A stretch of DNA of 64,000 nucleotides from Chromobacterium amazonense (GCF_001855565.1 NZ_MKCR01000032.1:234999-298998); one strand, 5' to 3'; counted from the stretch's first letter, positions 44,740 to 53,454 are shown. A program made the numbers and translations. The notes: generated by a model from the sequence alone, not told the origin.

Positions 44740-45816
44740 GTGACGATGGAACACCTGCTCAAGCAACATCGCGACGCCATCGACGCCATCGATGTCGAAA
44801 TTCTCACCTTGCTCAACCAGCGCGCCAACCATGCCCGAGAAATCGGCGAGATCAAGGGCGGCGGCGTGATTTACCGCCCGGAACGCGAAGCCCAGGTACT
44901 GCGCCGCCTGAAGGATTTGAACCCCGGCCCGCTGCCGGGCGAGTCCATCGCCCGCTTGTTCCGCGAGGTGATGTCCGAGTGCCTAGCGTTGGAAAAACCC
45001 TTGTCCATCGCCTATCTGGGGCCGGAAGGCACCTTCAGTCAATTGGCCACCATCAAGCACTTCGGCCATGCCGCCCGCACCGTGGCCTGTAGCTCGATAG
45101 ACGATGCCTTCCGCCAGGTGGAGTCGCGCGCGCTGGATTACGTGGTGGCGCCGGTGGAGAACTCCACCGAAGGCGCGGTCGGCCGCACGCTGGACCTGAT
45201 GGTCAGCTCCCCGTTGAAGATTTGCGGCGAAGTGGTGCTGCGCATCCACCATCATCTGTTGCGCGGCGCCGAGGGCATGGAGGGCATCCGCCGCGTCTAT
45301 GCCCATGCCCAGGCGCTGGCGCAGTGCCACGAATGGCTGAACAAGAATCTGCCGGCCAGCGTGGAGCGCGTGTCCGTGGCCAGCAATGCGGAGGCGGCGC
45401 GCATGGCGGCCGAAGACGCCTCGGCGGCGGCGATAGCCGGCCAGGCCGCGGCCGAGCGCTTTGGCCTGCTTAAGCTGGCGGAAAACGTCGAGGACGAGCC
45501 GAACAACACCACGCGTTTTCTGGTGCTGGGCTTGCAGGACGTTGGCGCCACCGGCCAGGACAAAACGTCCATCGTGGTGTCCGCGCCGAACCGTCCGGGC
45601 GCCGTGCATTACCTGCTGGAGCCGATTGCGGCCAATGGCGTGTCGATGAGCAAGTTCGAGTCCCGTCCTTCGCGCGCCGGCCTGTGGGACTATGTGTTCT
45701 TCATCGACCTGGAAGGCCATCGCCAGGACGAGAGAGTGCAGCAGGCGCTGAAGGGGCTGCAGGAGCGGACATCCTACGTCAAGATTTTGGGCTCCTATCC
45801 GGCGGCGGTGCTGTGA
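44740..45816 (+). CDS. pheA: Chorismate mutase / prephenate dehydratase (P-protein)
   Basis: A 358-residue bifunctional enzyme that commits chorismate to phenylalanine. Residues 1-85 are the AroQ chorismate mutase (AIDAIDVEILTLLNQRANHA); 90-270 the dehydratase (IAYLGPEGTFSQLATIKHFG, with APVENSTEGAVG); 280-355 the ACT domain (SAPNRPGAVHYLLEP, SKFESRPSRAGLWDYVFFID) for Phe feedback. The start is GTG at 44740 or ATG at 44746; neither has a clear ribosome binding site. Confidence 0.96.
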   Translation: MTMEHLLKQHRDAIDAIDVEILTLLNQRANHAREIGEIKGGGVIYRPEREAQVLRRLKDLNPGPLPGESIARLFREVMSECLALEKPLSIAYLGPEGTFSQLATIKHFGHAARTVACSSIDDAFRQVESRALDYVVAPVENSTEGAVGRTLDLMVSSPLKICGEVVLRIHHHLLRGAEGMEGIRRVYAHAQALAQCHEWLNKNLPASVERVSVASNAEAARMAAEDASAAAIAGQAAAERFGLLKLAENVEDEPNNTTRFLVLGLQDVGATGQDKTSIVVSAPNRPGAVHYLLEPIAANGVSMSKFESRPSRAGLWDYVFFIDLEGHRQDERVQQALKGLQERTSYVKILGSYPAAVL

Positions 45817-45884
45817 CGGGCTGTGTATGATCCTGGGCCGGTTTTCCGGCCCTTGTTGTTTTGAAATCTTGGAAGAAAAAGCAG

Positions 45885-46466
45885 ATGAAATCGATTTGTT
45901 TGTTTTGCGGCTCCAACAAAGGCGCCAGGCCGGAATACGAGGCTGCGGCGCGCGAATTCGGCCGCACGCTGGCAGAGCAGGGCGTCACGCTGGTCTACGG
46001 CGCCGGCAACGTCGGCCTGATGGGCGTGGCGGCGGATGCCGCGCTGGCCGCGGGCGGGCGCGTGGTGGGAGTGATTCCGGAGTTTTTGAAGGCGAAGGAA
46101 GTGGCGCACCTGGGGCTGAGCGAGCTGCATGTCACCGAAACCATGCATCAGCGCAAGGCGTTGATGGCTGAGTTGTCCGACGGTTTCGTCGCCTTGCCGG
46201 GCGGATTCGGCACGTTTGACGAATTGTTCGAGATCCTGACCTGGGCGCAGCTGTCGGTGCATGACAAGCCGGTGGGAATGCTGGATGTCGGCGGCTTCTT
46301 CCAGCCGCTGCAGGCGATGGTCGATCGCGCTGTCGAAGAGGGTTTCGTGCCGGCCGGCAACCTGAACCTGTTCCAGCGCAGCGAAAGCCTGCCGGCGCTG
46401 CTGGATTGGATGCGCGGGTATCGTCCGCAGCCGGTGCCCAAGTGGCTGGACCTGAGCAAGACCTGA
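45885..46466 (+). CDS. LOG-family nucleotide 5'-monophosphate nucleosidase-like protein
   Basis: A 193-residue Rossmann-fold protein of the TIGR00730 (LOG) family. MKSICLFCGSNKGARPEYEA, VYGAGNVGLMGVAADAAL and ALPGGFGTFDELFEILTWAQ with the PGGxGTxxE motif. Plant and bacterial members release free cytokinin bases or hydrolyse AMP. ATG 45885 preceded by GGAAGAAAA. The stop overlaps the start of the next gene (TGATG), beginning a four-gene overlapping set. Confidence 0.92.
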   Translation: MKSICLFCGSNKGARPEYEAAAREFGRTLAEQGVTLVYGAGNVGLMGVAADAALAAGGRVVGVIPEFLKAKEVAHLGLSELHVTETMHQRKALMAELSDGFVALPGGFGTFDELFEILTWAQLSVHDKPVGMLDVGGFFQPLQAMVDRAVEEGFVPAGNLNLFQRSESLPALLDWMRGYRPQPVPKWLDLSKT

Positions 46467-47080
46467 TGCCAAGGCCCTCGTCGATGTCGTCCAAATCCGG
46501 CATTTGGCCGAGATGTCGGCGCGCCCTGGCCTGGCCGCTGGCTCTGTTGCTGGCGGCCGTCATCGTGTTTGAAGAGTATGCCTGGGACGAATTGGCCGCC
46601 GCAGTGGCCTGGTTGGCCAAGTGGCCGCCGCTGTCCGCGCTGGAGCGCCGCATCGCCGCGAGTTCGCCTCGCGTGGCGCTCGCCCTGTTCTTGGTTCCGG
46701 CCCTGGCCTTGTTGCCGGTCAAGTTGGCGGCCCTGTTTCTGATCGAACAGGGACACGCGCTGCTGGGGCTGGCGGTGATTGTGCTGGCCAAGCTGGGCGG
46801 CACCGCGCTGGTGGCGCGCTTGTTCACGCTGACGCGGCCGGCTTTGATGGAGGTGCCGTGGTTTGTGCGGCTATATGGTGGTTTTCATCGTTGCCGCGCC
46901 TGGGTGTTTGAGCGTTTGCATGCGTCCTTGCCGTGGCGCTGGACCCGGATTGTCCTGTTCAAGCTGCGGCGGCGTCTGTCCCAGCCTTCGGCCTTGTCCA
47001 GGCTGGTGAGGCGGGCGGCGCGCAAATGGCGCAATAAGATGGATGCTGGCGGACGGCATCATGGTGGAGTGCGGAAATGA
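46466..47080 (+). CDS. Hypothetical membrane protein
   Basis: A 204-residue protein, not recognised. There is one hydrophobic segment near residues 20-35 (ALAWPLALLLAAVIVF) and two in the middle (VALALFLVPALALLPVKLAA and GLAVIVLAKLGGTALVARLF), then a basic, Arg-rich tail (WTRIVLFKLRRRLSQPSALS). Overlap with both neighbours shows it is part of one operon. Confidence 0.8.
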   Translation: MPRPSSMSSKSGIWPRCRRALAWPLALLLAAVIVFEEYAWDELAAAVAWLAKWPPLSALERRIAASSPRVALALFLVPALALLPVKLAALFLIEQGHALLGLAVIVLAKLGGTALVARLFTLTRPALMEVPWFVRLYGGFHRCRAWVFERLHASLPWRWTRIVLFKLRRRLSQPSALSRLVRRAARKWRNKMDAGGRHHGGVRK

Positions 47081-48039
47081 TCATCGTAATGAATGGCTCT
47101 GCGACGGATGCCGAGATTGCCGCTGTGGTGGCGCGCATCGAAGCGCAGGGCTTGATGGCGCATGTGTCGCGCGGCAGCGAGCGTACCGTGATCGGCGCGG
47201 TGGGCCAGGAGCGCGGTCTGGAGCCGGCTTGGTTCGAATCGATGCCTGGCGTGGCCCGCGCCTTGCGCGTGGTCAGCGACTACCGCATCGTTTCGCGCGA
47301 GGCGCAGCCCGAAGACAGCATGGTGCGCATCGGCGATGTCGCCTTTGGCGGCGCCGCCCCGGCCTGGCTGGGCGGCTGCGGACATGACTGGACCCGGGAA
47401 ACGCTGTCCGCCGCTGCGGCTCGAATCAAGGCTGCGGGCGGCCGTTTGTTATTCGCAGGCCGCGGCGGCCATGACAACCCATATCGTTACCGCCCCATGG
47501 GCGCGGCCGATCTGGCAGCCTTGAGCGAAGCGGCGGCGGAGCATGGGCTGGTGGCGGTGGCGGAGCTGCGGGATTTGCGCTTGCTGGACGTGTATCTGGA
47601 ATTGCAACTGGGCGGCTTGCTATTGCCGCCGCATTGCCTGCGGCAGGTGGAATTGTTGCGAGAAGTCGGCCGCATCAACAAACCTGTCATCTTGCAGCGG
47701 AATAATCGCGTGAGGCTTGGCGAATGGCTGCTGGCGGCCGAGCATGTGGCGGTGGGCGGCAATCATAGAATCATCCTGTGCGACTGCGGGAGCGAGGGCG
47801 AGGCGGCGGGCCTGGATGTGGGCGAATTGGCCTGCTTGCGGCGCGAAACGCATCTGCCGGTAATGGTGGCGCCGGTAGCGGCGGGCGGCGCGAACTCGGC
47901 GCCGATCTTGGCTGCTTCGGCCTTGCTTGCCGGCGCCTGCGGCGTGTTGATGGAAATGGATGCGGCCGATATGCTGAATTTGCAAGCCGTGCTTGAGGCG
48001 ATGCGGGGCGCGGCCTCGCTGCGCCATGCGCATGGCTGA
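47077..48039 (+). CDS. DAHP synthase-like protein with degenerate active site
   Basis: A 320-residue protein. The N-terminal ACT-like region (MIIVMNGSATDAEIAAVVAR and HVSRGSERTVIGAVG) and the order of barrel segments match type I-beta 3-deoxy-7-phosphoheptulonate synthases. The active site is changed: the GPC motif is GGC (Cys101 kept), KPRTSPYSF is AGRGGHDNPYRY, the catalytic Lys of LLKRG is Gln207, CERG is CDCG, and DPSH is APVA. It therefore probably cannot make DAHP and may bind a ligand for another task. It overlaps the genes on both sides. Confidence 0.8.
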   Translation: MIIVMNGSATDAEIAAVVARIEAQGLMAHVSRGSERTVIGAVGQERGLEPAWFESMPGVARALRVVSDYRIVSREAQPEDSMVRIGDVAFGGAAPAWLGGCGHDWTRETLSAAAARIKAAGGRLLFAGRGGHDNPYRYRPMGAADLAALSEAAAEHGLVAVAELRDLRLLDVYLELQLGGLLLPPHCLRQVELLREVGRINKPVILQRNNRVRLGEWLLAAEHVAVGGNHRIILCDCGSEGEAAGLDVGELACLRRETHLPVMVAPVAAGGANSAPILAASALLAGACGVLMEMDAADMLNLQAVLEAMRGAASLRHAHG

Positions 48040-48616
48040 GCCTCTGGATGCGTTGCTGCTGGATATCGCGGCTTGCCGGCGCTGCGAGGCGCATTTGCCG
48101 CACGGTCCGCGCCCGGTGCTGCGGGCTGCGCCTGGCTCGCGCATTTTGCTGGCGGGTCAGGCGCCGGGGCGCAAGGTGTATGAAAGCGGCATCCCCTGGC
48201 AGGATGCCAGCGGCGAGCGTTTGCGTGATTGGTTGGGGGTGGATGCGGCGCAGTTCTATGATGCAAGTTGCTTTGCCATTGTGCCGATGGGGTTTTGCTA
48301 CCCGGGCGCCGGGCGCAGCGGCGACCTGCCGCCCAGGCCGGAATGTCGGGCGCTATGGCATCCGCGGCTCTTGCCTTTGCTGCGCGATGTCAGGCTGGTG
48401 CTGGCCGTCGGCGAGTATGCCCAGGCTTACCATCTGCCGCGGCGCAAGAAAACGCTGACCGAGACGGTGGCGGCCTGGCGCGAATACTGGCCTGCCGTTG
48501 TGCCGTTGCCGCATCCCAGTCCGCGCAATCAGTTGTGGCTACGGAGAAATTTCTGGTTTGAGAGCGAGTTGCTGCCAGCGTTGCGGGTTTTGGTGAGAGA
48601 GGCATTGGCGCGGTAG
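48032..48616 (+). CDS. Uracil-DNA glycosylase family protein
   Basis: A 194-residue protein from ATG 48032. ILLAGQAPGRKVYESGIPWQ is motif 1 of the UDG superfamily; CFAIVPMGFCYPGAGRSGDL and VVPLPHPSPRNQLWLRRNFW are later blocks; the C-terminal HPSPRN corresponds to the DNA-intercalating motif. The CRRCEAHLP near the N-terminus might bind an iron-sulfur cluster or zinc but is shorter than in family 4 enzymes. Overlaps the previous gene by eight bases and is the end of the operon. Confidence 0.85.
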   Translation: MAEPLDALLLDIAACRRCEAHLPHGPRPVLRAAPGSRILLAGQAPGRKVYESGIPWQDASGERLRDWLGVDAAQFYDASCFAIVPMGFCYPGAGRSGDLPPRPECRALWHPRLLPLLRDVRLVLAVGEYAQAYHLPRRKKTLTETVAAWREYWPAVVPLPHPSPRNQLWLRRNFWFESELLPALRVLVREALAR

Positions 48617-48717
48617 GCCGCCGGCGCCGGGCGCTATGAGCAAAAACTCTAAAAATGTGGATTTTCGGTTTTTAGCGGGTGATAATCCGCACCAGCACTT
48701 AGGGGAGAGCCGTCAAA

Positions 48718-49986
48718 ATGAAGTGTGTTGATGATTTTCGCCTGCAGCTGGGCAACAAGCAACTGGTGCCGATCATGATCGGCGGCATGGGGGTGGATAT
48801 TTCCACTGCCAGGTTGGCGTTGGAAGCTGCCAGGCTTGGTGGCGTCGGCCATATATCCGACGCGATGGTGCCGACGGTGACGGATCGCCGTTACGACACC
48901 AAGTTCGTCAAGACCAAGCTGGCGAAGTACAAATTCAATGTGGACAACCCGGATAAGTCGGTTGTCCAGTTTGATCTTGGCGTGCTGGAGGAAGCCACGC
49001 GGCTTCACGTCGGCAACGCCATGCAGCAGAAGCAGGGCGATGGCCTGGTCTTCATCAATTGCATGGAAAAACTGACCATGAACGCGCCCAAGGAGACGCT
49101 GCGGGTGCGCATGCGCGCCGCCTTGGATGCCGGCATCGACGGCATCACGCTGGCGGCCGGCCTGCACTTGGGTTCGTTCGCGCTGATCGAGGATCATCCG
49201 CGTTTTCGCGATGCCAAGCTCGGCATCATCGTGTCCTCGCTGCGCGCCCTGCAGTTGTTCCTGAAAAAGAACGGCCGCTGCGGCCGGATGCCGGATTATG
49301 TGGTGGTGGAGGGCCCGCTGGCTGGCGGCCATCTCGGTTTCGGCATGGACTGGGCTCAGTACGATCTGGCAAGCATTTTTACTGAAATCCGCGACTGGTT
49401 GAAAGCCGAGCAGCTGGAGATTCCGCTGATCCCGGCTGGCGGCATCTTCACCGGCAGCGACGCTGCCGGTTTTTTGGAGGCCGGCGCCGGCGCGGTGCAA
49501 GTGGCCACCCGTTTCACGGTGACGCGCGAATGCGGCTTGCCGGAGAAGGTGCAGCAGGAGTATTTCAAGGCTGACGAAGACGATATCGAGGTCAATCAGC
49601 TGTCTCCCACCGGCTATCCGATGCGCATGATCAAGGGCTGTCCGGCGATTGGCGACAGCATACGACCCAATTGCGAGGCTTACGGTTACTTGCTTGACGC
49701 TAAGGGCAGCTGCTCCTATATCGACGCGTATCATAAAGCGCATGAGGCCCATCCGGGCGAGCGCCGCGTGCCGGTTTGGGAAAAGACCTGCCTGTGCACG
49801 CATATGCGCAATTTCGACTGCTGGACTTGCGGCCATTATGCGTATCGTCTGAAGGACACCACGCACCGTCTGGCGGACGGCAGCTATCAGTTGCTCAGCG
49901 CGGAGCATGTGTTCCACGATTACCAATACAGCAAAGATCATAAGATCGCGCTGCCTAAGCGCGAGGTATGCCTGCTGGCCGGTTGA
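48718..49986 (+). CDS. Nitronate monooxygenase-like flavoprotein
   Basis: A 422-residue FMN TIM-barrel enzyme of the 2-nitropropane dioxygenase group. PIMIGGMGVDISTARLALEA and VEGPLAGGHLGFGMDW, then IPAGGIFTGSDAAGFLEAGA and GAVQVATRFTVTRE, are the family blocks. It is longer than usual; the C-terminal tail has a Cys-rich stretch (EKTCLCTHMRNFDCWTCGHY) that could bind metal. The substrate is unknown; nitronates are the family's reference. Monocistronic, with its own terminator. Confidence 0.88.
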   Translation: MKCVDDFRLQLGNKQLVPIMIGGMGVDISTARLALEAARLGGVGHISDAMVPTVTDRRYDTKFVKTKLAKYKFNVDNPDKSVVQFDLGVLEEATRLHVGNAMQQKQGDGLVFINCMEKLTMNAPKETLRVRMRAALDAGIDGITLAAGLHLGSFALIEDHPRFRDAKLGIIVSSLRALQLFLKKNGRCGRMPDYVVVEGPLAGGHLGFGMDWAQYDLASIFTEIRDWLKAEQLEIPLIPAGGIFTGSDAAGFLEAGAGAVQVATRFTVTRECGLPEKVQQEYFKADEDDIEVNQLSPTGYPMRMIKGCPAIGDSIRPNCEAYGYLLDAKGSCSYIDAYHKAHEAHPGERRVPVWEKTCLCTHMRNFDCWTCGHYAYRLKDTTHRLADGSYQLLSAEHVFHDYQYSKDHKIALPKREVCLLAG

Positions 49987-50006
49987 GCCTTTGTGCATGC
50001 AGTCAG

Positions 50007-50044
50007 AACGGCATTCGCTTCCATGCAAGCGGGTGCCGTTTTTG
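50007..50044 (+). terminator. Terminator of the nitronate monooxygenase gene
   Basis: AACGGCATTCGCTT and AAGCGGGTGCCGTT pair with internal mismatches around CCATGC, followed by TTTTT. Confidence 0.85.
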
Positions 50045-50343
50045 TTTGGCGGGGCGCATGCGGCGCGTCAAAGATTGTTCATGCCGAATCATTTTGTTGA
50101 TGTTCGCGGTCTACTTATATAGCATTGACGTTTTGAGCGAGTCGCCCGTGAAATAGCCGCTGGCGTCGATCGGGCATGCGGGTTGCGGATGGCTAGGTTT
50201 GCATGCCGCCATCGGCTGCACTACCATCGTGCTCACTATGCCAAGCTGGCTATGAAGAATTCAGGCTCGATGCTATCTTCCGCCATGGGTGATTGATGTA
50301 TATTCGAAATGATTTCCATTTTCTTGCGAACTAATAATCAACA
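50045..50343. other. Intergenic region before folE
   Basis: Nothing gene-like in 299 bases. Near the folE start there is an AT-rich stretch with GAAATGATTTCCATTTTC at 50306-50323, which resembles a Fur-type operator (about 13 of 18 positions to the consensus). A promoter is expected in the AT-rich end but is not clear. Confidence 0.4.
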
Positions 50344-51042
50344 ATGAGCAAAACCGACAAGCAGAACCAGCCGGAATCCGTTTCCCAAAAGATTCGCTAC
50401 CGTTTGCAAGAGGCCGGCGCGCGTTTCCATGCTAACGATAATATCGCCGACTATATCGAGGACGGCGAGCTCGACGCGCTGCAAGACGAAGTCCAGGCTA
50501 AACTGAAAACAGTGCTGGAGAGTCTGGTCATCGACATCGAGCATGATCACAACACGCATGAGACGGCCAAGCGCGTGGCCAAGATGTTTGTGCGCGAAGT
50601 GTTTCGCGGTCGTTATGTGCCGATGCCGCCCAGCACCGAGTTCCCCAATGTGGAGCGCTTGAACGAATTGATGATCGTTGGGCCGGTGACCGTGCGCAGC
50701 GCCTGCTCCCATCACCTGTGCCCCATCATCGGCCGGGTATGGGTGGGGGTGATGCCCAACGAGAATTCCAATCTGATCGGCTTGTCGAAGTATGCCAGGC
50801 TGATCGAATGGGTGATGTCCCGCCCGCAAATCCAGGAAGAGGCGGTTTCGCAGATCGCCGACCTGCTGATGCGCAAGCTGCAGCCTAACGGCCTGGCCAT
50901 CGTGATGGAGGCGGACCATTTCTGCATGCATTGGCGCGGCGTGAAGGACAGCAATAGCAAAATGACCAACAGCGTGATGCGAGGATCGTTCCTGACGGAT
51001 GCCGCGCTGCGCCGGGAATTCCTGTCGCTGATGCATAAATGA
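50344..51042 (+). CDS. folE: GTP cyclohydrolase I
   Basis: A 232-residue enzyme that begins tetrahydrofolate and pterin synthesis from GTP. VRSACSHHLCPIIGRVWVGV holds zinc ligands Cys121 and His124 and ADHFCMHWRGV holds Cys194. The family C-terminus NSVMRGSF is present. It is followed nine bases later by a BLUF photoreceptor gene, so the two are probably one transcript. Confidence 0.95.
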   Translation: MSKTDKQNQPESVSQKIRYRLQEAGARFHANDNIADYIEDGELDALQDEVQAKLKTVLESLVIDIEHDHNTHETAKRVAKMFVREVFRGRYVPMPPSTEFPNVERLNELMIVGPVTVRSACSHHLCPIIGRVWVGVMPNENSNLIGLSKYARLIEWVMSRPQIQEEAVSQIADLLMRKLQPNGLAIVMEADHFCMHWRGVKDSNSKMTNSVMRGSFLTDAALRREFLSLMHK

Positions 51043-51051
51043 ACGAGGAGC

Positions 51052-51480
51052 ATGGCCATGCTGGTTCGCCTGATTTACTGCAGCCGGGCGCAACAACCGA
51101 TAGAACAAGCGCTGGTGGATGATATTCTGCTGGCGGCGCGCAAGTATAATCCGCCCTTGGGCATCACCGGCCTCCTGTGTTACAGCAAGGATGTGTTCGT
51201 GCAGGTGCTGGAGGGCAGCAGGGTTCATGTCAGCCGTCTGTATCTGAAGCTGGCGCGCGATGCCCGCCATCATTCGCTGACCTTGTTGTCGTTCTCGGAA
51301 ATCGAGCAGCGTAAATTCGCCAACTGGAGCATGGCCGAGGTGGCGCTGGATCAGTTGAACGCCTCCATCCTGCTGCGCCACTCCTCCTTGCCAGTGCTGG
51401 ACCCGTTCATCATGCCGGGCGCCAGCGTCGAACGCCTGCTGGAGGATTTGGCCGAATCCGGCACGATTCAGTACCGCTAG
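51052..51480 (+). CDS. BLUF-domain blue-light sensor
   Basis: A 142-residue protein: residues 3-95 are a BLUF flavin-binding domain. Key residues are in place: Tyr9 in RLIYCSRA, Asn33 in KYNPPLGITGLL, Gln51 in VFVQVLEGS and Trp92 in KFANWSM. The remaining 45 residues form a short C-terminal helix region with no output domain, so it is a stand-alone sensor acting through a partner. The gene is directly downstream of folE, with GAGGAGC before the ATG. Confidence 0.93.
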   Translation: MAMLVRLIYCSRAQQPIEQALVDDILLAARKYNPPLGITGLLCYSKDVFVQVLEGSRVHVSRLYLKLARDARHHSLTLLSFSEIEQRKFANWSMAEVALDQLNASILLRHSSLPVLDPFIMPGASVERLLEDLAESGTIQYR

Positions 51481-51524
51481 CGGTGGTGGGCGGTGCCATT
51501 ATATTTATTTCCGATGAAGGAGTT

Positions 51525-51929
51525 ATGTTGCTGAACCGCATTGTTCCCGCTCTGGCGCTGCTGGCGCTCGCCGCATCGGCCCAGGCCGCTGCCACGCAGA
51601 CCTTGCCGTCTGGCGTCACGGTCGAAATCCTGACCCAGGGCAAAGGCGTCAAACCTAAGCCAACCGATACCGTCAAGGTCAACTACCGCGGCACTTTCAA
51701 GGATGGACGCGAGTTCGACAGCTCGTACAAGAATGGCGGCCCGATCAGTTTCCCGCTGAATCGCGTGATTCCGTGCTGGACGCAAGGCGTCAGCGCGCTG
51801 AGCGTGGGCAGCAAGGCCAAGCTGTTCTGCCCCGCCGCCACCGCCTACGGCAGCCGCGGCGCGCCGGGCGCTATCCCGCCGAACACCGATCTGTACTTCG
51901 AGGTGGAGTTGCTGGATATCCAGAAATAA
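51525..51929 (+). CDS. FKBP-type peptidyl-prolyl isomerase, exported
   Basis: A 134-residue protein from ATG 51525, set by GAAGGAG. A signal peptide (MLLNRIVPALALLALAASAQ with cut after AQA) precedes a single FKBP domain: VNYRGTFKDGREFDSSYKNG, FPLNRVIPCWTQGVSAL and AYGSRGAPGAIPPNTDLYF. It folds proteins in the periplasm. A bidirectional hairpin closes it. Confidence 0.94.
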   Translation: MLLNRIVPALALLALAASAQAAATQTLPSGVTVEILTQGKGVKPKPTDTVKVNYRGTFKDGREFDSSYKNGGPISFPLNRVIPCWTQGVSALSVGSKAKLFCPAATAYGSRGAPGAIPPNTDLYFEVELLDIQK

Positions 51930-51950
51930 TCGCGGAGCGATCCAGACAAT

Positions 51951-51980
51951 GAAACAGGCCCGCTGCTGCGGGCCTGTTTC
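51951..51980. terminator. Bidirectional terminator between FKBP and msrC genes
   Basis: GAAACAGGCCCGC and GCGGGCCTGTTTC are perfect inverted repeats around TGCT. Confidence 0.85.
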
Positions 51981-52003
51981 ATTATCGTGAGCGTGGCGGC
52001 GTG

Positions 52004-52492
52004 TCAGGCCGGGAATAAGGCGCCCAGCGGCGCGACGATGCGTTCCAGGTAGTCGGCATCGATCTGATCGAAACTGGCCAATTGGTCGGAATCGATATCC
52101 AGCACCGCCACCACTTTGCCGGAGGCGTCGCGAACGGGCACCACCACTTCGGAGCGCGCGCTGGATGAGCAGGCGATATGGCCGGGGAAGGCGTCCACGT
52201 CCTCCACCAGCAGCGTGCGGTTCTGCGCCCAGGCGCTGCCGCAAACGCCGCGCCCATGCGGGATTCGGGTGCAGGCAATCGGTCCCTGGAAGGGGCCGAG
52301 AACCAATTGCTCGCCCTTGACCAGATAGAAGCCGGTCCATAGCCAGCCAAAAGTCATGGCCAGGGCTGAGGAGAGGTTGGCCAGCGCGGCGATGACGTCG
52401 GTTTCGCCGTCAATCAGGGCGTGCGCCTGCGGCAGCAGCGTCCGGTACTTGTCTTCCTTGTTGTCGCCTTCGATGATCAGATTTTCTGCCAT
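52004..52492 (-). CDS. msrC: Free methionine-(R)-sulfoxide reductase (GAF domain)
   Basis: A 162-residue GAF-domain enzyme. FYLVKGEQLVLGPFQGPIAC, TRIPHGRGVCGSAWAQNRTL and FPGHIACSSSARSEVVVPV show the three catalytic Cys. It reduces free methionine sulfoxide. In the window it complements MsrA. Start ATG 52492. Confidence 0.9.
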   Translation of the reverse strand: MAENLIIEGDNKEDKYRTLLPQAHALIDGETDVIAALANLSSALAMTFGWLWTGFYLVKGEQLVLGPFQGPIACTRIPHGRGVCGSAWAQNRTLLVEDVDAFPGHIACSSSARSEVVVPVRDASGKVVAVLDIDSDQLASFDQIDADYLERIVAPLGALFPA

Positions 52493-52542
52493 GGGTATTG
52501 CGCATTCGTGTTGGGGAAGGCGATAGCATACACGGGTTGGCC

Positions 52543-52574
52543 AAAAAGAAAACGCCGCCCTGGGCTGGGCGGCG
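52543..52574 (-). terminator. Terminator of the acetoacetyl-CoA reductase gene
   Basis: On the minus strand CGCCGCCC and GGGCGGCG pair around six bases and are followed by TTTTCTTTTT. Confidence 0.9.
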
Positions 52575-52600
52575 TGTCAGTGTGCGGAGCCTTGGCGGAC

Positions 52601-53341
52601 TTACATCATGTGTTGGCCGCCGTTCATCGCGATATTGCTGCCGGTGATGAAGCCGGCGTGTTCGGAGCTGAGGAAGCCGACCAGCGCGGCGATCTCCTCA
52701 GGCTTGCCTAGGCGGCCGACCGGAATCTGCGCGATGATCTTGTTGCGCACGTCTTCCGGCACCGCCATGACCATTTCGGTGGCGATGTAGCCCGGGGAAA
52801 TGGTGTTGACCGTCACGCCCTTTTTGGCCACTTCCTGCGCCAGCGCCATGGTGAAGCCGTGCATGCCGGCCTTGGCGGCGGAATAGTTGGTCTGGCCAAA
52901 CTGGCCTTTCTGGCCATTGATGGACGAGATATTGATGATGCGGCCGAAACCGGCTTCCAGCATGCCGTCCAGCACCGGCTTGGTCATGTTGAACACCGAA
53001 TCCAGATTGGTGCGGATGACGGCGTCCCAGTCGTCCTTGGTCTGCTTCTTGAAGCTGGCGTCGCGGGTGATGCCGGCGTTGTTGACCAGAATGGAAACCG
53101 GGCCGAGATCTTTGACGATGCGCGCCACCATGGATTGGCAGGCGGCGAAATCGGCAACGTCGCACTGGTAGCAGTGGATGTCGGTGAAGCCCAGGCCGTT
53201 CATGTCGGCAAGCCAAGCTTGTTCACGGCCTGATTTGCTATAGGTGGTGACTACGGTGTGGCCGGTTTCGGCCAGAGTCTTGCAAATGGCGGTTCCGATA
53301 CCGCCCATGCCGCCGGTGACTAGCGCGATTTTTTTCGTCAT
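52601..53341 (-). CDS. phaB: Acetoacetyl-CoA reductase (PhaB/PhbB type)
   Basis: A 246-residue short-chain dehydrogenase that reduces acetoacetyl-CoA to (R)-3-hydroxybutyryl-CoA, the step before polyhydroxybutyrate synthesis. VTGGMGGIGTAICKTLAE is the NADPH site; SSINGQKGQFGQTNYSAAKA has Ser and YxxxK; GYIATEMVMAVPEDV follows. The polymerase genes are not in the window. Confidence 0.93.
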   Translation of the reverse strand: MTKKIALVTGGMGGIGTAICKTLAETGHTVVTTYSKSGREQAWLADMNGLGFTDIHCYQCDVADFAACQSMVARIVKDLGPVSILVNNAGITRDASFKKQTKDDWDAVIRTNLDSVFNMTKPVLDGMLEAGFGRIINISSINGQKGQFGQTNYSAAKAGMHGFTMALAQEVAKKGVTVNTISPGYIATEMVMAVPEDVRNKIIAQIPVGRLGKPEEIAALVGFLSSEHAGFITGSNIAMNGGQHMM

Positions 53342-53454
53342 GATGCTGGCTCCTCTTTTGGTGTTGAGTCTATGCTTGCGTAATACTGAACCCCTTTTCT
53401 TACAGAATATTTAGCGCGATATAAAAAGTAAATAAGAAGTGTGTGCTTGCATAT

